A DNA stretch of 64,000 nucleotides, from positions 1 to 64,000 of the forward strand of contig JAHJPG010000122.1 in NCBI GenBank assembly GCA_018819925.1, written 5' to 3'. Positions 27,305 through 35,598 of the stretch are shown piece after piece (positions within the stretch are counted from its first letter, which is position 1; the number at the start of each line of letters is the position of its first letter). Source of the DNA: Pseudomonadota bacterium (GTDB lineage: Bacteria; Desulfobacterota; Desulfarculia; Desulfarculales; Desulfarculaceae). The translations under genes were made by a program, and so were the position numbers. The notes beneath the pieces are model-generated. The model made no database searches and was not told the DNA's origin. It saw only the letters and a program-made list of their open reading frames with translations.

Positions 27305-27925
27305 CTAGGGCAGGGCGCTGTTGAGGCGGTCGGCCCAGTGGACGTACCCGTCGCCGTTGAGGTGCAGGTTGTCGCTAAGAAGAAATTCGACCTTGAGATA
27401 GCCGTCGGCGGCCATGGAGCTGTTCAGGTTGAGCCAGGTCGCGCTCTGCTCGCTGGCCAGGGCCGACAAAAGCTCGTTGAGCTGGCTGACCTTGACGTTG
27501 ATGCTGGCCGAGTTGGGGTAGCCAGCGCCGGTGTGCAGGGTGGACTGCACGATGACGATGACCCCGGCGGCCTTGGAGCGCACCACGACCTGGCGCAGGT
27601 TGGAGTAGGCCGTGGCTACCGAGATTCCCCGGATTATGTCGTTGATGCCCCCCATGATGCAGATCACCTTGGGGCCCTTGCTCAAGGCTGAACTCAAGCG
27701 CGAAAGCATGCCGCTGGTAAGGTCGCCGTCCTTGCCGTAGTTGAGAATGGTGTTGTCGGGGAACAAGCCAGCCCAGTCGCCCCTATGGGTGATGGAGTTG
27801 CCCAGCATGATGATTATATCGTCTTTGCTGAGAGAGTTGCCGCCACCGCCACCGCCGCCGCCACAGGCTCCGGCCAAGCCGAGGGCCAGGGACAACACCA
27901 GGATGATCACCAGCCGCATTTTCAT
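27305..27925 (-). CDS. Lipoprotein SGNH/GDSL-type hydrolase
   Basis: 206 residues. A lipoprotein signal (KMRLVIILVLSLALGLAGAC) is followed directly by a run of eight glycines. The mature part is an SGNH fold: block I is LGNSIT near residue 40, block III-like GGIND near 90, and block V DNLHLNGDGY near 185 with the catalytic Asp/His. Such enzymes are esterases or lipases acting at the envelope. The ATG at 27925 has GGAGGTGAG at good distance; upstream in-frame codons are less likely. It stands alone, transcribed toward the shared terminator. Confidence 0.85.
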   Translation of the reverse strand: MKMRLVIILVLSLALGLAGACGGGGGGGGNSLSKDDIIIMLGNSITHRGDWAGLFPDNTILNYGKDGDLTSGMLSRLSSALSKGPKVICIMGGINDIIRGISVATAYSNLRQVVVRSKAAGVIVIVQSTLHTGAGYPNSASINVKVSQLNELLSALASEQSATWLNLNSSMAADGYLKVEFLLSDNLHLNGDGYVHWADRLNSALP

Positions 27926-28089
27926 GCCGCTCACCTCCGTGTGTGAACCCGCCGAGCAAATCAATTTGCACGATTAATAACCGGAGAAGATAGCACCATT
28001 GTGGTTGCTTGACAAATTAAAATGATAATCTTTGCCACCTCAGCGCTTGCGGCGGCGGCGGGAGGGGGGGTAAACTGGACGGCGAACTT

Positions 28090-28584
28090 ATGGGAGAAAG
28101 CCCCTTGACCCGCGAACGATCGTCATATGTTCTTTTGTCTTGCATGGTTATGATTATCGTCGCTGCGGCGGCTGGTCTGGTGTTCAACCTGCTGACGCCC
28201 CAGGGCATCGGATGGCTTCCCAGCCATATGGCCGAGCCCCAGTGGCAGGCCGTGGACCTGGTCCAGGCGGTCGAGCTGCAAAAAGAGGGGGCCGTCTTGG
28301 TGGACGCCCGCGACCCCGGCGACTACAAAAGCGAACGGGCCGCCGGGGCGGTGAACCTCTACCCCGAGGAGATCAAGCTGCTCTGGCCCCTGCTGGAGCC
28401 CACCCTGCGCGAGGCCCCGGCGGTGGTGGTCTATGGCCGTTACCTTAGCCGCTGGCCCGCAGCCCAGGTGGCCCAGTTCCTGCGCGGCCAGGGCTTGCCA
28501 AAGGTATATGTGATGCAGGGAGGCCTAACGGACTGGAAACGGGCCGGCCTGCCGGTTAAGAGCCCCCGGAGGAACCGGCCATGA
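28090..28584 (+). CDS. Membrane-anchored rhodanese-like protein without the catalytic Cys
   Basis: 164 residues. One N-terminal membrane helix (about 15-37) places a rhodanese domain (about 55-158) outside. The strand leading to the active-site loop reads VVVYGRYLSRW: where active sulfurtransferases have Cys there is Gly, so transfer of sulfane sulfur is not expected. The CDAR-like VDARDPGDY motif and the final GGLTDWKRAGLPV are conserved. It overlaps the DoxX-like gene by 4 bp, so the two products probably act together. A regulatory or binding role is inference. Confidence 0.82.
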   Translation: MGESPLTRERSSYVLLSCMVMIIVAAAAGLVFNLLTPQGIGWLPSHMAEPQWQAVDLVQAVELQKEGAVLVDARDPGDYKSERAAGAVNLYPEEIKLLWPLLEPTLREAPAVVVYGRYLSRWPAAQVAQFLRGQGLPKVYVMQGGLTDWKRAGLPVKSPRRNRP

Positions 28585-29051
28585 GAAGCCTGGGCGAGCT
28601 TATCTCCTTGGCCTGCCGGCTTTTTTTGGCGGGGCTTTTCCTGTGGGCGGCCCACGACAAGGTGTGGGACTCGGCCACCTTCGCGGCGGCGGTGGCCCGC
28701 TACGACCTAATCCCCCTGGGCCTGGTGAACCCGGGCAGCGTGCTCTTGGCCTGGCTGGAACTGGTGGTGGGGCTGTGCCTGTTGGTGGGTCTGGCCACCC
28801 GGGCGGCGGCCCTGTGGGCGGCGCTGCTTTTGGCCTTTTTCACCGGCCTGATGATCTACGCCGGTTTCACTGGAGCGGGCTTCGACTGCGGCTGCTTCCC
28901 GGGCCAGGGCGATCACCCGGCGGGCTTCCAGGCCGCGTTGCGCGACGCCCTGATGGGCCTGCCCGCCCTGTGGCTGTTGGTGCTGCCGGGGCGTTGGCTT
29001 TCCCTGGGCCGCCGCCGGGAGCGGCCCGAGCGGCTCACCCTATCCGTTTAA
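28581..29051 (+). CDS. DoxX/MauE-like membrane protein
   Basis: 156 residues with four predicted membrane helices. The N-terminal RLFLAGLFLWAAHDKVWD matches the DoxX/MauE start, and the DCGCFPG motif near residue 97 is a conserved Cys pair of the MauE-type subfamily, linked to thiol or quinol redox chemistry. It overlaps the rhodanese-like gene by 4 bp; the pair recurs in other bacteria (general knowledge). The 3' end overlaps the convergent rubrerythrin gene by 17 bp. Confidence 0.82.
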   Translation: MRSLGELISLACRLFLAGLFLWAAHDKVWDSATFAAAVARYDLIPLGLVNPGSVLLAWLELVVGLCLLVGLATRAAALWAALLLAFFTGLMIYAGFTGAGFDCGCFPGQGDHPAGFQAALRDALMGLPALWLLVLPGRWLSLGRRRERPERLTLSV

Positions 29052-29646
29052 ACTCGTCCCGCCCGCTGCGGCACACCGGGCAGGCATCCGGGGTGCTGTC
29101 CTCGAACACGTAGCCGCAGACCTCGCACACGTAGTAGGTGACCTCCCGGTCCCCGGCCAGGGCCGCCAGGGCCCGCTTGTAAAGCTCGGCGTGGCGGGCC
29201 TCCACGTCCCGGGCCCGCACCAGGGACCACTCCAGGTCGGGCCGCTTGGCCCCCACCGCCGCGGCCAATATGGGCGGGTAGTGCTCGGCCTTGGCGGCCA
29301 GCTCGTGCTCGAAGGCGGCCCTCAGGTTGGCCTCGGTGTCGCCCACCACCCCTTCCAGGTAGTTAAGCATCTCCTTGGCATGCACCGCCTCGGCCTCGGC
29401 CACCGCCTTGAACAGTGCGGCCACCTGGGTGAGTCCCTCCTTGGCCGCTTGGCGGGCGAATGCCTGGTTGCGGGCGGCGGCCTTGGCCTCGCCGGCAAAG
29501 GCCGCCCGCACCAGCTCCTCCAGCTCCGGGGGCAGGGGCTCCAGCAGCACGAAGCGGTTCATGTCCGCCCCGCACTGGGGGCATTTCTCCGGGGGCCGCT
29601 TGCCTTGGTGCACATATCCGCACACCGCGCAGCGCCAGCGTTTCAT
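29035..29646 (-). CDS. Rubrerythrin with rubredoxin domains at both ends
   Basis: 203 residues. A rubredoxin-like knuckle opens the protein (CAVCGY...CPQCG, residues 5-24). A four-helix ferritin-like di-iron domain with the Glu/His ligand pattern follows (GEAKAAARN, EAEAVHAKE, FEHELAAKAEHY, EARHAELYKRAL; about 45-155). The C-terminal rubredoxin site is CEVCGYVFEDSTPDACPVC. Most rubrerythrins carry only one rubredoxin domain. It reduces hydrogen peroxide in anaerobes. It overlaps the ferredoxin gene by 4 bp; that ferredoxin may feed it electrons. Confidence 0.9.
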   Translation of the reverse strand: MKRWRCAVCGYVHQGKRPPEKCPQCGADMNRFVLLEPLPPELEELVRAAFAGEAKAAARNQAFARQAAKEGLTQVAALFKAVAEAEAVHAKEMLNYLEGVVGDTEANLRAAFEHELAAKAEHYPPILAAAVGAKRPDLEWSLVRARDVEARHAELYKRALAALAGDREVTYYVCEVCGYVFEDSTPDACPVCRSGRDEFKRIG

Positions 29647-29840
29647 GGCCTTTCCTCCCAAGATATGGCGTCGGCCGGGCAGTCGGCCACGGCTTCGTTC
29701 ACCTCCGGCGGGTAGGTATCCATCTCGGCCACCTCTATGTAGCCGCCGGCCTGGTTCAGCTTGAACACCCGGGGGGCCAGATCCAGGCATCCCTCGCACA
29801 TGGTGCAGGCGGCCATGTCAACCACGGGTCGCTGGGGCAT
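29643..29840 (-). CDS. Small 4Fe-4S ferredoxin
   Basis: 65 residues. One 4Fe-4S site is built from ACTMCEGC near residue 10 and the distant ADCPADAI near 55, the layout of monocluster ferredoxins. The middle of the chain is acidic. The ATG at 29840 has a GAGAAAAA purine tract; an ATG at 29852 is an alternative. It overlaps rubrerythrin by 4 bp, so a redox partnership is likely. Confidence 0.85.
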   Translation of the reverse strand: MPQRPVVDMAACTMCEGCLDLAPRVFKLNQAGGYIEVAEMDTYPPEVNEAVADCPADAISWEERP

Positions 29841-29907
29841 TTTTTCTCGCATAAAGCAGGGCGGGCCGGCCCGCCTGGGCCGGCCCGGCTTGGACAAACC
29901 TGAGGCC

Positions 29908-30660
29908 TTATTTGCCTTTCAGCATCTTTTTGGCCTGGGCCTTCCACTCGGCGTCCTCGGGCCCGTACCCCGGCTCCACCGGCCCGGCGATCACCGCCTT
30001 GAGCAGTTGGTTGGCCTCGTGATCCTTGTCTTCGTCAAAATAGACCTCGGCCAGGTAGATGTGGTTCAAATAGCGCTGGGGGCCTTTGGCCACGGCGGTC
30101 TTCAGGTTTGCGATGGCCTTGTCGTTGTCGCCGCCAAACAGGCCGGGCAGCTTGAAGTACAGCCGGCCCAGCACCCGGTAGGGCCCTCCGGCCTCGTAGT
30201 TGGGGTCCATCTCGATGACCGTGGCCATCTCCTTCTTGATGGGGTCCACCAACGACAGGCTCTCCATCACCCCCTTGGCGCTGCCGTAGACTCCGTAGTT
30301 GACCCCCAGCCAGTAGTGGCCGGGCAGGCTCTTGGGGTTGACGGCGATGGCCTTTTTGGCCGCGTCCACTCCCTGTTGGAACACCGCGAGCTTCTGCTCC
30401 TTGGGCACGTGGGAGCCCACCCAGTACTGGGCCCGGGCGAGCTTCCAGGCGGCCGCCTCGCTCTTGGGGTCCTGGGCCAGGGCCTGGGCGTATAGCCCCG
30501 CTGCCTCCTTGGCCTTGGCCAAATCGGCCCGCTGGGCGTAGAGCGCGTCGCCCTGGGCGATGAGTTCGGCGGTGGCGGCGGCCAGGGCGCTCCCGGCCAG
30601 GCACAGGGCCAACGCTCCCATAACAGCCAAAACAGACAGGTGCTTGACGAAGGATCTCAT
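29908..30660 (-). CDS. Exported TPR-repeat protein, TatT-like
   Basis: 250 residues. A signal peptide (hydrophobic 8-27, ending GSALAAA) is followed by helical TPR-type repeats with W/L/G/Y/A/P spacing (AAWKLARAQYWVGSH; LPGHYWLGVNYGVYGSAKG; GGPYRVLGRLYFKLPG). The GVNYGVYGSAKG segment recalls the TatT (T-component) of some TRAP-associated systems. No TRAP gene is adjacent, though two TAXI systems lie 15 kb away. It would act in the periplasm. It sits 67 bp downstream of no clear promoter and stands alone. Confidence 0.7.
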   Translation of the reverse strand: MRSFVKHLSVLAVMGALALCLAGSALAAATAELIAQGDALYAQRADLAKAKEAAGLYAQALAQDPKSEAAAWKLARAQYWVGSHVPKEQKLAVFQQGVDAAKKAIAVNPKSLPGHYWLGVNYGVYGSAKGVMESLSLVDPIKKEMATVIEMDPNYEAGGPYRVLGRLYFKLPGLFGGDNDKAIANLKTAVAKGPQRYLNHIYLAEVYFDEDKDHEANQLLKAVIAGPVEPGYGPEDAEWKAQAKKMLKGK

Positions 30661-30754
30661 GCTTCCCCTCCCGGTTACTGGGGCAATGGGCCCCCGGCGC
30701 GCGTGCGGGCAACGCCTGCTGACTACCTACTTTAAACCCCCCGGGCCCCCGGGC

Positions 30755-31555
30755 TCAAGCTCCCTTGAGCAGCGAGCGCAGGAAGTTTTCATATGAGAGC
30801 TGGTTCTGGGTAAGGGCCATGAGGCTGCTTTCTCGTTCAAACAACTCCTTGACCATGTCCGGGGGCTCCATGCCCCTCACGGCCAGCTCCGCCACTTTCC
30901 GGGCCATCTCTTCCAGCCAGGCGATGCTCTCGGCCAGGGCCGGACCGGCGGGGGCCACCACGTCGCCCATGCCGGTGAACATCACCTTGGGCTCGCGGGC
31001 GGCCAGGGCTTTTTGGGATGCCAAAATTTGCCGGCTGTTCTCGTGGTCCCGGCTAGTTTTTTGGCGGGGAGCCACCCACAGGTCGCTGACAAAGGCCCAA
31101 CCCTGCTCGGGCTCGTGGAACACCACCAGGTCGTCGGTATGGCCCGGGGCGGGGATCACCTCCAGGCAATAGCTGGCGGTGCGCACCTGGGTCCCCAGGG
31201 GTTGGGGGCGGCTGGGTGGGGCCGGGCCCCACATGAGCATCTGGTAGGGGTAAAGCTCTTGGTCGGGCGAGGCCAGGCGCTCCAGGGCGGCGGCGGGGGC
31301 GAACAGCTCCACCCCCAGCCGCTCGGCTAGGATGGCGTTGCCCCCGATGTGGTCCTCGTGGTGGTGGCTGTTCACCACCGCCCGCACCCCCCGGCCCTCC
31401 AGGGCCCGGGCCAGTTCCCCGGCGGTGTGCACACAGCCGCTGTCGATGAGCACGTCCTCCACCAAATAGGCGGCGCACCAATACATGACCTGGCCGTTTA
31501 GTTCCCGGCCCATCTTGAAACGGGTCACCGGACCGTGCCCACTGATCTCGATCAT
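30755..31555 (-). CDS. Metallo-beta-lactamase-fold hydrolase
   Basis: 266 residues. The metal motif SHHHEDH (HxHxDH) is near residue 63, the next His in APGHTDD near 135, Asp in FVSDLWV near 155, but the last expected His is replaced by a TGMGDVV segment, so the second metal site may be altered. The ATG has AGGAGG seven bases upstream. It is divergent from the TlpA-like gene, with a 68-bp shared upstream region. Substrate unknown. Confidence 0.83.
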   Translation of the reverse strand: MIEISGHGPVTRFKMGRELNGQVMYWCAAYLVEDVLIDSGCVHTAGELARALEGRGVRAVVNSHHHEDHIGGNAILAERLGVELFAPAAALERLASPDQELYPYQMLMWGPAPPSRPQPLGTQVRTASYCLEVIPAPGHTDDLVVFHEPEQGWAFVSDLWVAPRQKTSRDHENSRQILASQKALAAREPKVMFTGMGDVVAPAGPALAESIAWLEEMARKVAELAVRGMEPPDMVKELFERESSLMALTQNQLSYENFLRSLLKGA

Positions 31556-31623
31556 TACTACCTCCTGGCCCCCGCACCGTGCCTCTGATAAAGTGGAAAA
31601 AAGCCTCAGTATTAGGAGCCGCC

Positions 31624-32127
31624 GTGCGAATCCCCGTAATTTTAAGCCTGATTATAGCCCTTTGCCTGGCCGTCCCCGCCGCCGCCCTGGTGGGACCGGG
31701 AGCGCCCCTGGCCCAAATCACCCTGCCCGACACCCAAGGGGCGCAACACCGCCTGGCCGATCTGGTCAAGGACAAGGCGGCGGTGATCGTCTATTGGTCG
31801 GTGAGCTGCCCCCACTGCCGCACCGAAATCCCCCATCTGCTGTCCCTGGCCCAAAGCCTGGAAGGCAACCCCCTGGTGATGCTTTTCGTCAACACCGACG
31901 GCAAGGCCATGACCCCGGCGGTGAAGGGCTATGCCCAGCGGGAAGGCCTGCCCCAGCCCTGGCTCATGGATATGGGCCCCAAGGATTCCCTGCCCCTGGC
32001 CGACGCCTATGACGTCATAGGCACCCCGGCGGTATTGGTGCTGGACAAAACCGGCAAGCTGCTTTTGGCCCAGGAGCTCAAGCCGGATTTGGCCAAGGTC
32101 AAGGCGGCTCTCAGGGAGGCCTTTTAG
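31624..32127 (+). CDS. TlpA-like periplasmic thioredoxin-fold protein
   Basis: 167 residues. A signal peptide (residues 1-20, ending AAAL) leads to a thioredoxin fold of the TlpA/ResA/AhpC-TSA type, with active-site CPHC near residue 60 and the cis-proline GTPAV near 137. The CPHC dithiol suggests a disulfide reductase or isomerase in the envelope. The GTG at 31624 has AGGAG five bases upstream and is preferred to a GTG at 31579, which would put a basic stretch before the signal. It is a single gene. Confidence 0.88.
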   Translation: MRIPVILSLIIALCLAVPAAALVGPGAPLAQITLPDTQGAQHRLADLVKDKAAVIVYWSVSCPHCRTEIPHLLSLAQSLEGNPLVMLFVNTDGKAMTPAVKGYAQREGLPQPWLMDMGPKDSLPLADAYDVIGTPAVLVLDKTGKLLLAQELKPDLAKVKAALREAF

Positions 32128-32154
32128 CCCGGCTGCGCCGGGGCTGGATGCAAA

Positions 32155-32195
32155 CCACATCCCGGTCACGAAACCTCCGGTGGCTGGCGAAGCCG
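32155..32195 (+). repeat. Short divergent copy of a dispersed 3'-flank repeat
   Basis: Shares CCACATC (32155-32161) and CTGGCGAAGCCG (32184-32195) with the repeats at 38008-38065 and 43956-44013, but has an unrelated 22-nt middle. It lies 3 nt after the stop of the acyltransferase-like gene, reading in that gene's direction as CGGCTTCGCCAG. Confidence 0.4.
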
Positions 32196-32198
32196 GGC

Positions 32199-32885
32199 TC
32201 ACTCCAGCAGCCCCTTGATGCTCACCAGTAGGCGGCCCACCGGCCGGGCGTTGGCCAACTGGTGGTTGAAGCACAGCACCAGGGGCAGGCGGCCATTTTC
32301 AAGCGGGCCCGGGTACAGGGCCATGGAGTGGGCCGGGGTGAAAGAGGCCTCCTCGATGCCCTTTAGCCCCACCATGCTGATGAACAGCGGCGCGTTGCGC
32401 CGGGCGTAGTCCTTGGCAAAGGAGCCGCTCAGGCGCTCGGCCCAGTAGCACGCCACGGGCAGGGCCTGGCGCATCCGGCCCCGCCAGCCGGGCAGGCCCA
32501 GGGCCCCCCGGCGGCCGCGCAGGAGGTCTTCCAGGGCGTCCAACTCCATGAGGTGGGCCCCGCTGACCACCACCATGTCGCAGGAGGCGTCGCCGTTTTT
32601 CAGCACCACCGCCACCCGGGGAGGCCAGCCGGCCCACGCCAGGCGGCCCCAAAAAGTGAAAAAGTTGAGGCGGGGGTGCAGGGCCAGGGAGGCCGAGGCG
32701 GCCCAGGCCAAGGAGGCCAGGAGCCGCCAGGAGCCGCCGCCGGCGGCCAGGGAAGGGCGCACCCTGGCCGTGGCCTTGAGGGTAACTCCGGGGATCAGCT
32801 CAAAACCCCGCCACCAGGCCCGGCGGGCGAAACGGCTGCCCTCGGGGCTGACCGGCAGGGGCTGGGGCAAACGATGAAGACTCAC
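32199..32885 (-). CDS. Acyltransferase-like protein of the 2-oxoacid-dehydrogenase E2/CAT fold, active site altered
   Basis: 228 residues. The C-terminal half resembles the catalytic domain of lipoyl acyltransferases and chloramphenicol acetyltransferase: FISMVGLKGIEEASFTP near residue 155, then the terminal FNHQLANARPVGRLL. In active enzymes this last motif is HxxxDG; here it reads NHQLAN, so the catalytic Asp is replaced. No lipoyl domain is present and no dehydrogenase E1/E3 gene is nearby. The GTG at 32885 follows GCGGAG. It may be a CoA- or acyl-binding protein without transferase activity. Confidence 0.6.
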   Translation of the reverse strand: MSLHRLPQPLPVSPEGSRFARRAWWRGFELIPGVTLKATARVRPSLAAGGGSWRLLASLAWAASASLALHPRLNFFTFWGRLAWAGWPPRVAVVLKNGDASCDMVVVSGAHLMELDALEDLLRGRRGALGLPGWRGRMRQALPVACYWAERLSGSFAKDYARRNAPLFISMVGLKGIEEASFTPAHSMALYPGPLENGRLPLVLCFNHQLANARPVGRLLVSIKGLLE

Positions 32886-33011
32886 GGATTCTCCGCTTGG
32901 GCTGGGGTTGATCTCAGCAATACCCCGCCCGGCGCCCCAGCGCAAGAGTCCCTTGACCCCTGCCCGCTTAAGGTGCAAAATTATGCAAATGATTCCTAGG
33001 TGGAGGGCAAA

Positions 33012-33683
33012 TTGGAACTTAGTCAGGTAATCAACAGCTCCCGCGACCTGGCCCGGCGCTTCGTGGCCCAGGGTCACGACACGGTGCGTCTGCCGGTGTT
33101 TTCCTTCGGCGACTGGCAGGCCATATACAAGCGGCCCTCCAGCGGGGCCAGCCTGGCCGAATATCGCCGTCAGGCCAAGCAGAACTGGTATCTGATGCAT
33201 TTTCTCAGGGAGATGAACGTGGAGGTGCTGCCGGTGCCGGTGGCCTCCGGGCCTTTTTCCCAGTGGGCCCAGGACAGCGAGCACAACCTCGGCGATCCCC
33301 ACGACCTGGCCCATGCGGTGGGAGAGTACGTCAACGACCCCCAGATTCCGGTGTCCACCTGCCGCCACGGATCGCTGAATTCGGCCTACGACGGCCTGGG
33401 CGGCCTGGCCACCATCACCGTGTTCGGCGAGGAGGGGGGCATCCCCGAGGTGATGACCGTGGCGCAGCACACCACCGACGGCCAGGTGTTGCAATCGCTG
33501 CAACTGGCGGCGGTGGACTACAGCCCCGAGGCGGCCTGGGAAGAGGCCAAGAAATTCCTGGACCGGGTGCGCCCCACCCGGGTGTACCACGACGAGACGG
33601 TGCGCCTGCCCGAGTATTGCCCAGACTGCAACGGGCTGCTGGTGAGCGTGGCCTCGCCCGAGGAGTCCGCGGCGCGCAATTAG
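33012..33683 (+). CDS. Hypothetical protein with C-terminal CxxC
   Basis: 223 residues, soluble, no signal peptide. It starts at a TTG with GGAGG five bases upstream; an in-frame GTG at 33000 lacks a ribosome-binding site. Visible features are an Arg/Gln-rich central helix (YRRQAKQNWYLMHFLREM), a GGLATITVFGEEGG strand-turn, and a C-terminal EYCPDCNGLL that looks like a zinc knuckle half. It overlaps the convergent dehydratase gene by 4 bp. I do not recognise the family. Confidence 0.7.
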   Translation: MELSQVINSSRDLARRFVAQGHDTVRLPVFSFGDWQAIYKRPSSGASLAEYRRQAKQNWYLMHFLREMNVEVLPVPVASGPFSQWAQDSEHNLGDPHDLAHAVGEYVNDPQIPVSTCRHGSLNSAYDGLGGLATITVFGEEGGIPEVMTVAQHTTDGQVLQSLQLAAVDYSPEAAWEEAKKFLDRVRPTRVYHDETVRLPEYCPDCNGLLVSVASPEESAARN

Positions 33684-34912
33684 GCCTGGGCCAACTGCTC
33701 CACAAAGGCCTCCAGGTTGGTGCGGGCCTGTTCGTCGCTGAAGCAGCGCAGGTCGTTGAGGTCGCCATCCAGCACCAGAGAGGGTATGCCCTGGCCTTCC
33801 CGCAGACGCCGGGGCAGGCCGAAACGGCTGTTGGTGTTGTAGGGGCAGGTGCGGGCGTCGTGGAAGATGATGCCCTGGACGCCGCACAAGCGGGCCCAGC
33901 GCAACAGGTAGGCTTGTTTGAACTCCTCGTCGCGCACGTTGAAGCACTCCAGGGAGGCCCGGGCCATGGAGTCCCAGGGGTCCCGGGGGTCCAGGGCGGG
34001 GAACAGCCAGGAGTTGCAATAGGTGGAGGCCACCACCGCCGCGCCCAGCCCGCCCAGGGTGTCACTGAGCATGCGCAAACGGCCCCAGACCGGCATGCCG
34101 TCCCAGTAGAGCCGCCAGCGTTCGCCGGGCACCGCGGCCCGGGCCGGGTCTTGTTCCAACTCGCCCAGGAGCGCTTCGTAGTATTCCACCGCTTCCGGCG
34201 CGCCGCGCAGCACCACCGCCGGGGCCATGTGGATGCAATGGTCGAAAAAGCTCAGGGGGGCGGGCCGCCGGGCCGACAGCTCCAGCACCCGTTGCCAGAG
34301 GTCGGTGCAGCGGCGCGAGAGCCCCACCGCCCTTTCCAGGCGGGCCGGGTCCAGGCGTTGACCGGCGATGTCCTCCAAGGCTCCGGCCAACTCTTGCAAC
34401 TGGCTGACCACATCGGCCACATGGGAGGGCTTGACCTGGCCCAGCACCCGGGGGGAGTTGACGCCCAACATGGGGACCCCCCACAGCCGGGCGTAGTACA
34501 TGAACCAGTCCTGCACTTCCCGGCATTGGTTGTTGTTGAAAACCAGGACGTCGGGGCGGGGGATCTCGGCCAGGCCATGGGAGGCGGTGAGGGGGGTGAT
34601 CCCGGCCAGGTGGGCCCCGATGTCGCTGGTGAGATAGGAGCATATCTCCGGGGAATAGCCGGCGGCCACGGCCAGGGGGATGGTTTGGCCGGCCATGCGG
34701 CTGGCCCCCAGGGCCGCGCCGTGGTTCTCCGGGAAATATACTTTGAAGCCAAGGGCGAGTAATAGTTCGGCCGGCCCGATGCTGCTGCACCAGGCCACCT
34801 TTTGCCCCGGGTCCGTGGCCGCTTGTTGCAAGCGATGGTAATAGCCGGCCATGAGTTCTTTCAGCCGGGCCGTGCTGGCCGGCGCTTTGGCCTCAGCTTG
34901 TTTTGCCTCCAT
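33680..34912 (-). CDS. 2-hydroxyacyl-CoA dehydratase family subunit (single copy)
   Basis: 410 residues. The fold of HgdB/BcrC-like proteins is indicated by WCSSIGPAELLLALG near residue 40, NNNQCREVQDW near 140, TYCNSWLFP near 295 and DARTCPYN near 355; these cysteines are the expected 4Fe-4S ligands. Classical enzymes need two such subunits plus an ATPase activator; neither is in the window. The ATG at 34912 has GGAGGGG just upstream. It overlaps the TetR gene by 20 bp, so the regulator and enzyme form one operon. Confidence 0.83.
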   Translation of the reverse strand: MEAKQAEAKAPASTARLKELMAGYYHRLQQAATDPGQKVAWCSSIGPAELLLALGFKVYFPENHGAALGASRMAGQTIPLAVAAGYSPEICSYLTSDIGAHLAGITPLTASHGLAEIPRPDVLVFNNNQCREVQDWFMYYARLWGVPMLGVNSPRVLGQVKPSHVADVVSQLQELAGALEDIAGQRLDPARLERAVGLSRRCTDLWQRVLELSARRPAPLSFFDHCIHMAPAVVLRGAPEAVEYYEALLGELEQDPARAAVPGERWRLYWDGMPVWGRLRMLSDTLGGLGAAVVASTYCNSWLFPALDPRDPWDSMARASLECFNVRDEEFKQAYLLRWARLCGVQGIIFHDARTCPYNTNSRFGLPRRLREGQGIPSLVLDGDLNDLRCFSDEQARTNLEAFVEQLAQA

Positions 34913-35570
34913 GCCCCTCCTCCGGCCGGGTCTCAAGGCCCAGACCCCGCAACACGAAGCTCACCGTTTCCCGCAGATTTATTTCCCGCCGGGCCCGGTC
35001 CAGGTTCCAGCCGCGCAGCACCGGGAACACAAGCAAAAAGGCGATGAGGTTGGCGGCCAACTCCCGGTCCAGGGCAGGCTTCAGGCCGTCCAACAGCTTG
35101 CGCCACAGACCCACCACCCCCTGGTCGTCGCTGGCCAGCACCTGGCGCAAATGGCGGGGCTCCAGGTATTTGGTCTCGGTGTACACGAACAAAAACAGCT
35201 CGTGGTGGCGCTCCATGAACTCCATGGTGGAGGCCAGGGCCCGCTCCAGGCGTTGGCGGGGGTCGGGCATCTCATCCAGGCCCGCGCCCTCCAGATGCTC
35301 CCGCCACAGCCGCTGCATGTGCTGGTAGACCAAAAACAACACGTCGTCCTTGCTGGAGATGTAGTGGTAGAGCTGCCCCATGGACATGCCGCAGGCCAGG
35401 GCCAACTCCCGGATGGTGGTGCGGTGGAAACCCTTGGCGAAAAAAACCTTGCAGGCCCCTTGGGCGATCTGCTCCTGCTTGCGGGCGGTGCGTTCGGGGT
35501 CGCGGGCCGCGGCGGACACCAGGCCGGAATCTGGCGGGGCGGTATCGGGTAGGGGGGACGGGTGCTTCAT
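34893..35570 (-). CDS. TetR-family transcriptional regulator
   Basis: 225 residues. An N-terminal helix-turn-helix (FHRTTIRELALACGMSMGQLYHYISSKDD, about 55-85) is preceded by a disordered, proline-rich 25 residues. The ligand-binding domain is unlike its neighbours. The ATG at 35570 follows GGAGG. It overlaps the dehydratase-subunit gene, which it probably controls, with an acyl-CoA or related ligand likely (family habit). A candidate operator lies about 30 bp upstream of its start. Confidence 0.88.
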   Translation of the reverse strand: MKHPSPLPDTAPPDSGLVSAAARDPERTARKQEQIAQGACKVFFAKGFHRTTIRELALACGMSMGQLYHYISSKDDVLFLVYQHMQRLWREHLEGAGLDEMPDPRQRLERALASTMEFMERHHELFLFVYTETKYLEPRHLRQVLASDDQGVVGLWRKLLDGLKPALDRELAANLIAFLLVFPVLRGWNLDRARREINLRETVSFVLRGLGLETRPEEGHGGKTS

Positions 35571-35598
35571 GACGCCTCCTTGGCGGGCCATAAAAATA

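Noticed and set aside
28001-28037. TTGACA and GATAAT as a promoter for the rhodanese-like gene
   Set aside because: The two elements are only 9 nt apart; no other pair with 16-18 nt spacing was found.
32886-34019. Extension of the acyltransferase-like frame upstream to 34019
   Set aside because: The frame is open but runs antisense to the 33012-33683 gene; the GTG at 32885 has a ribosome-binding site.
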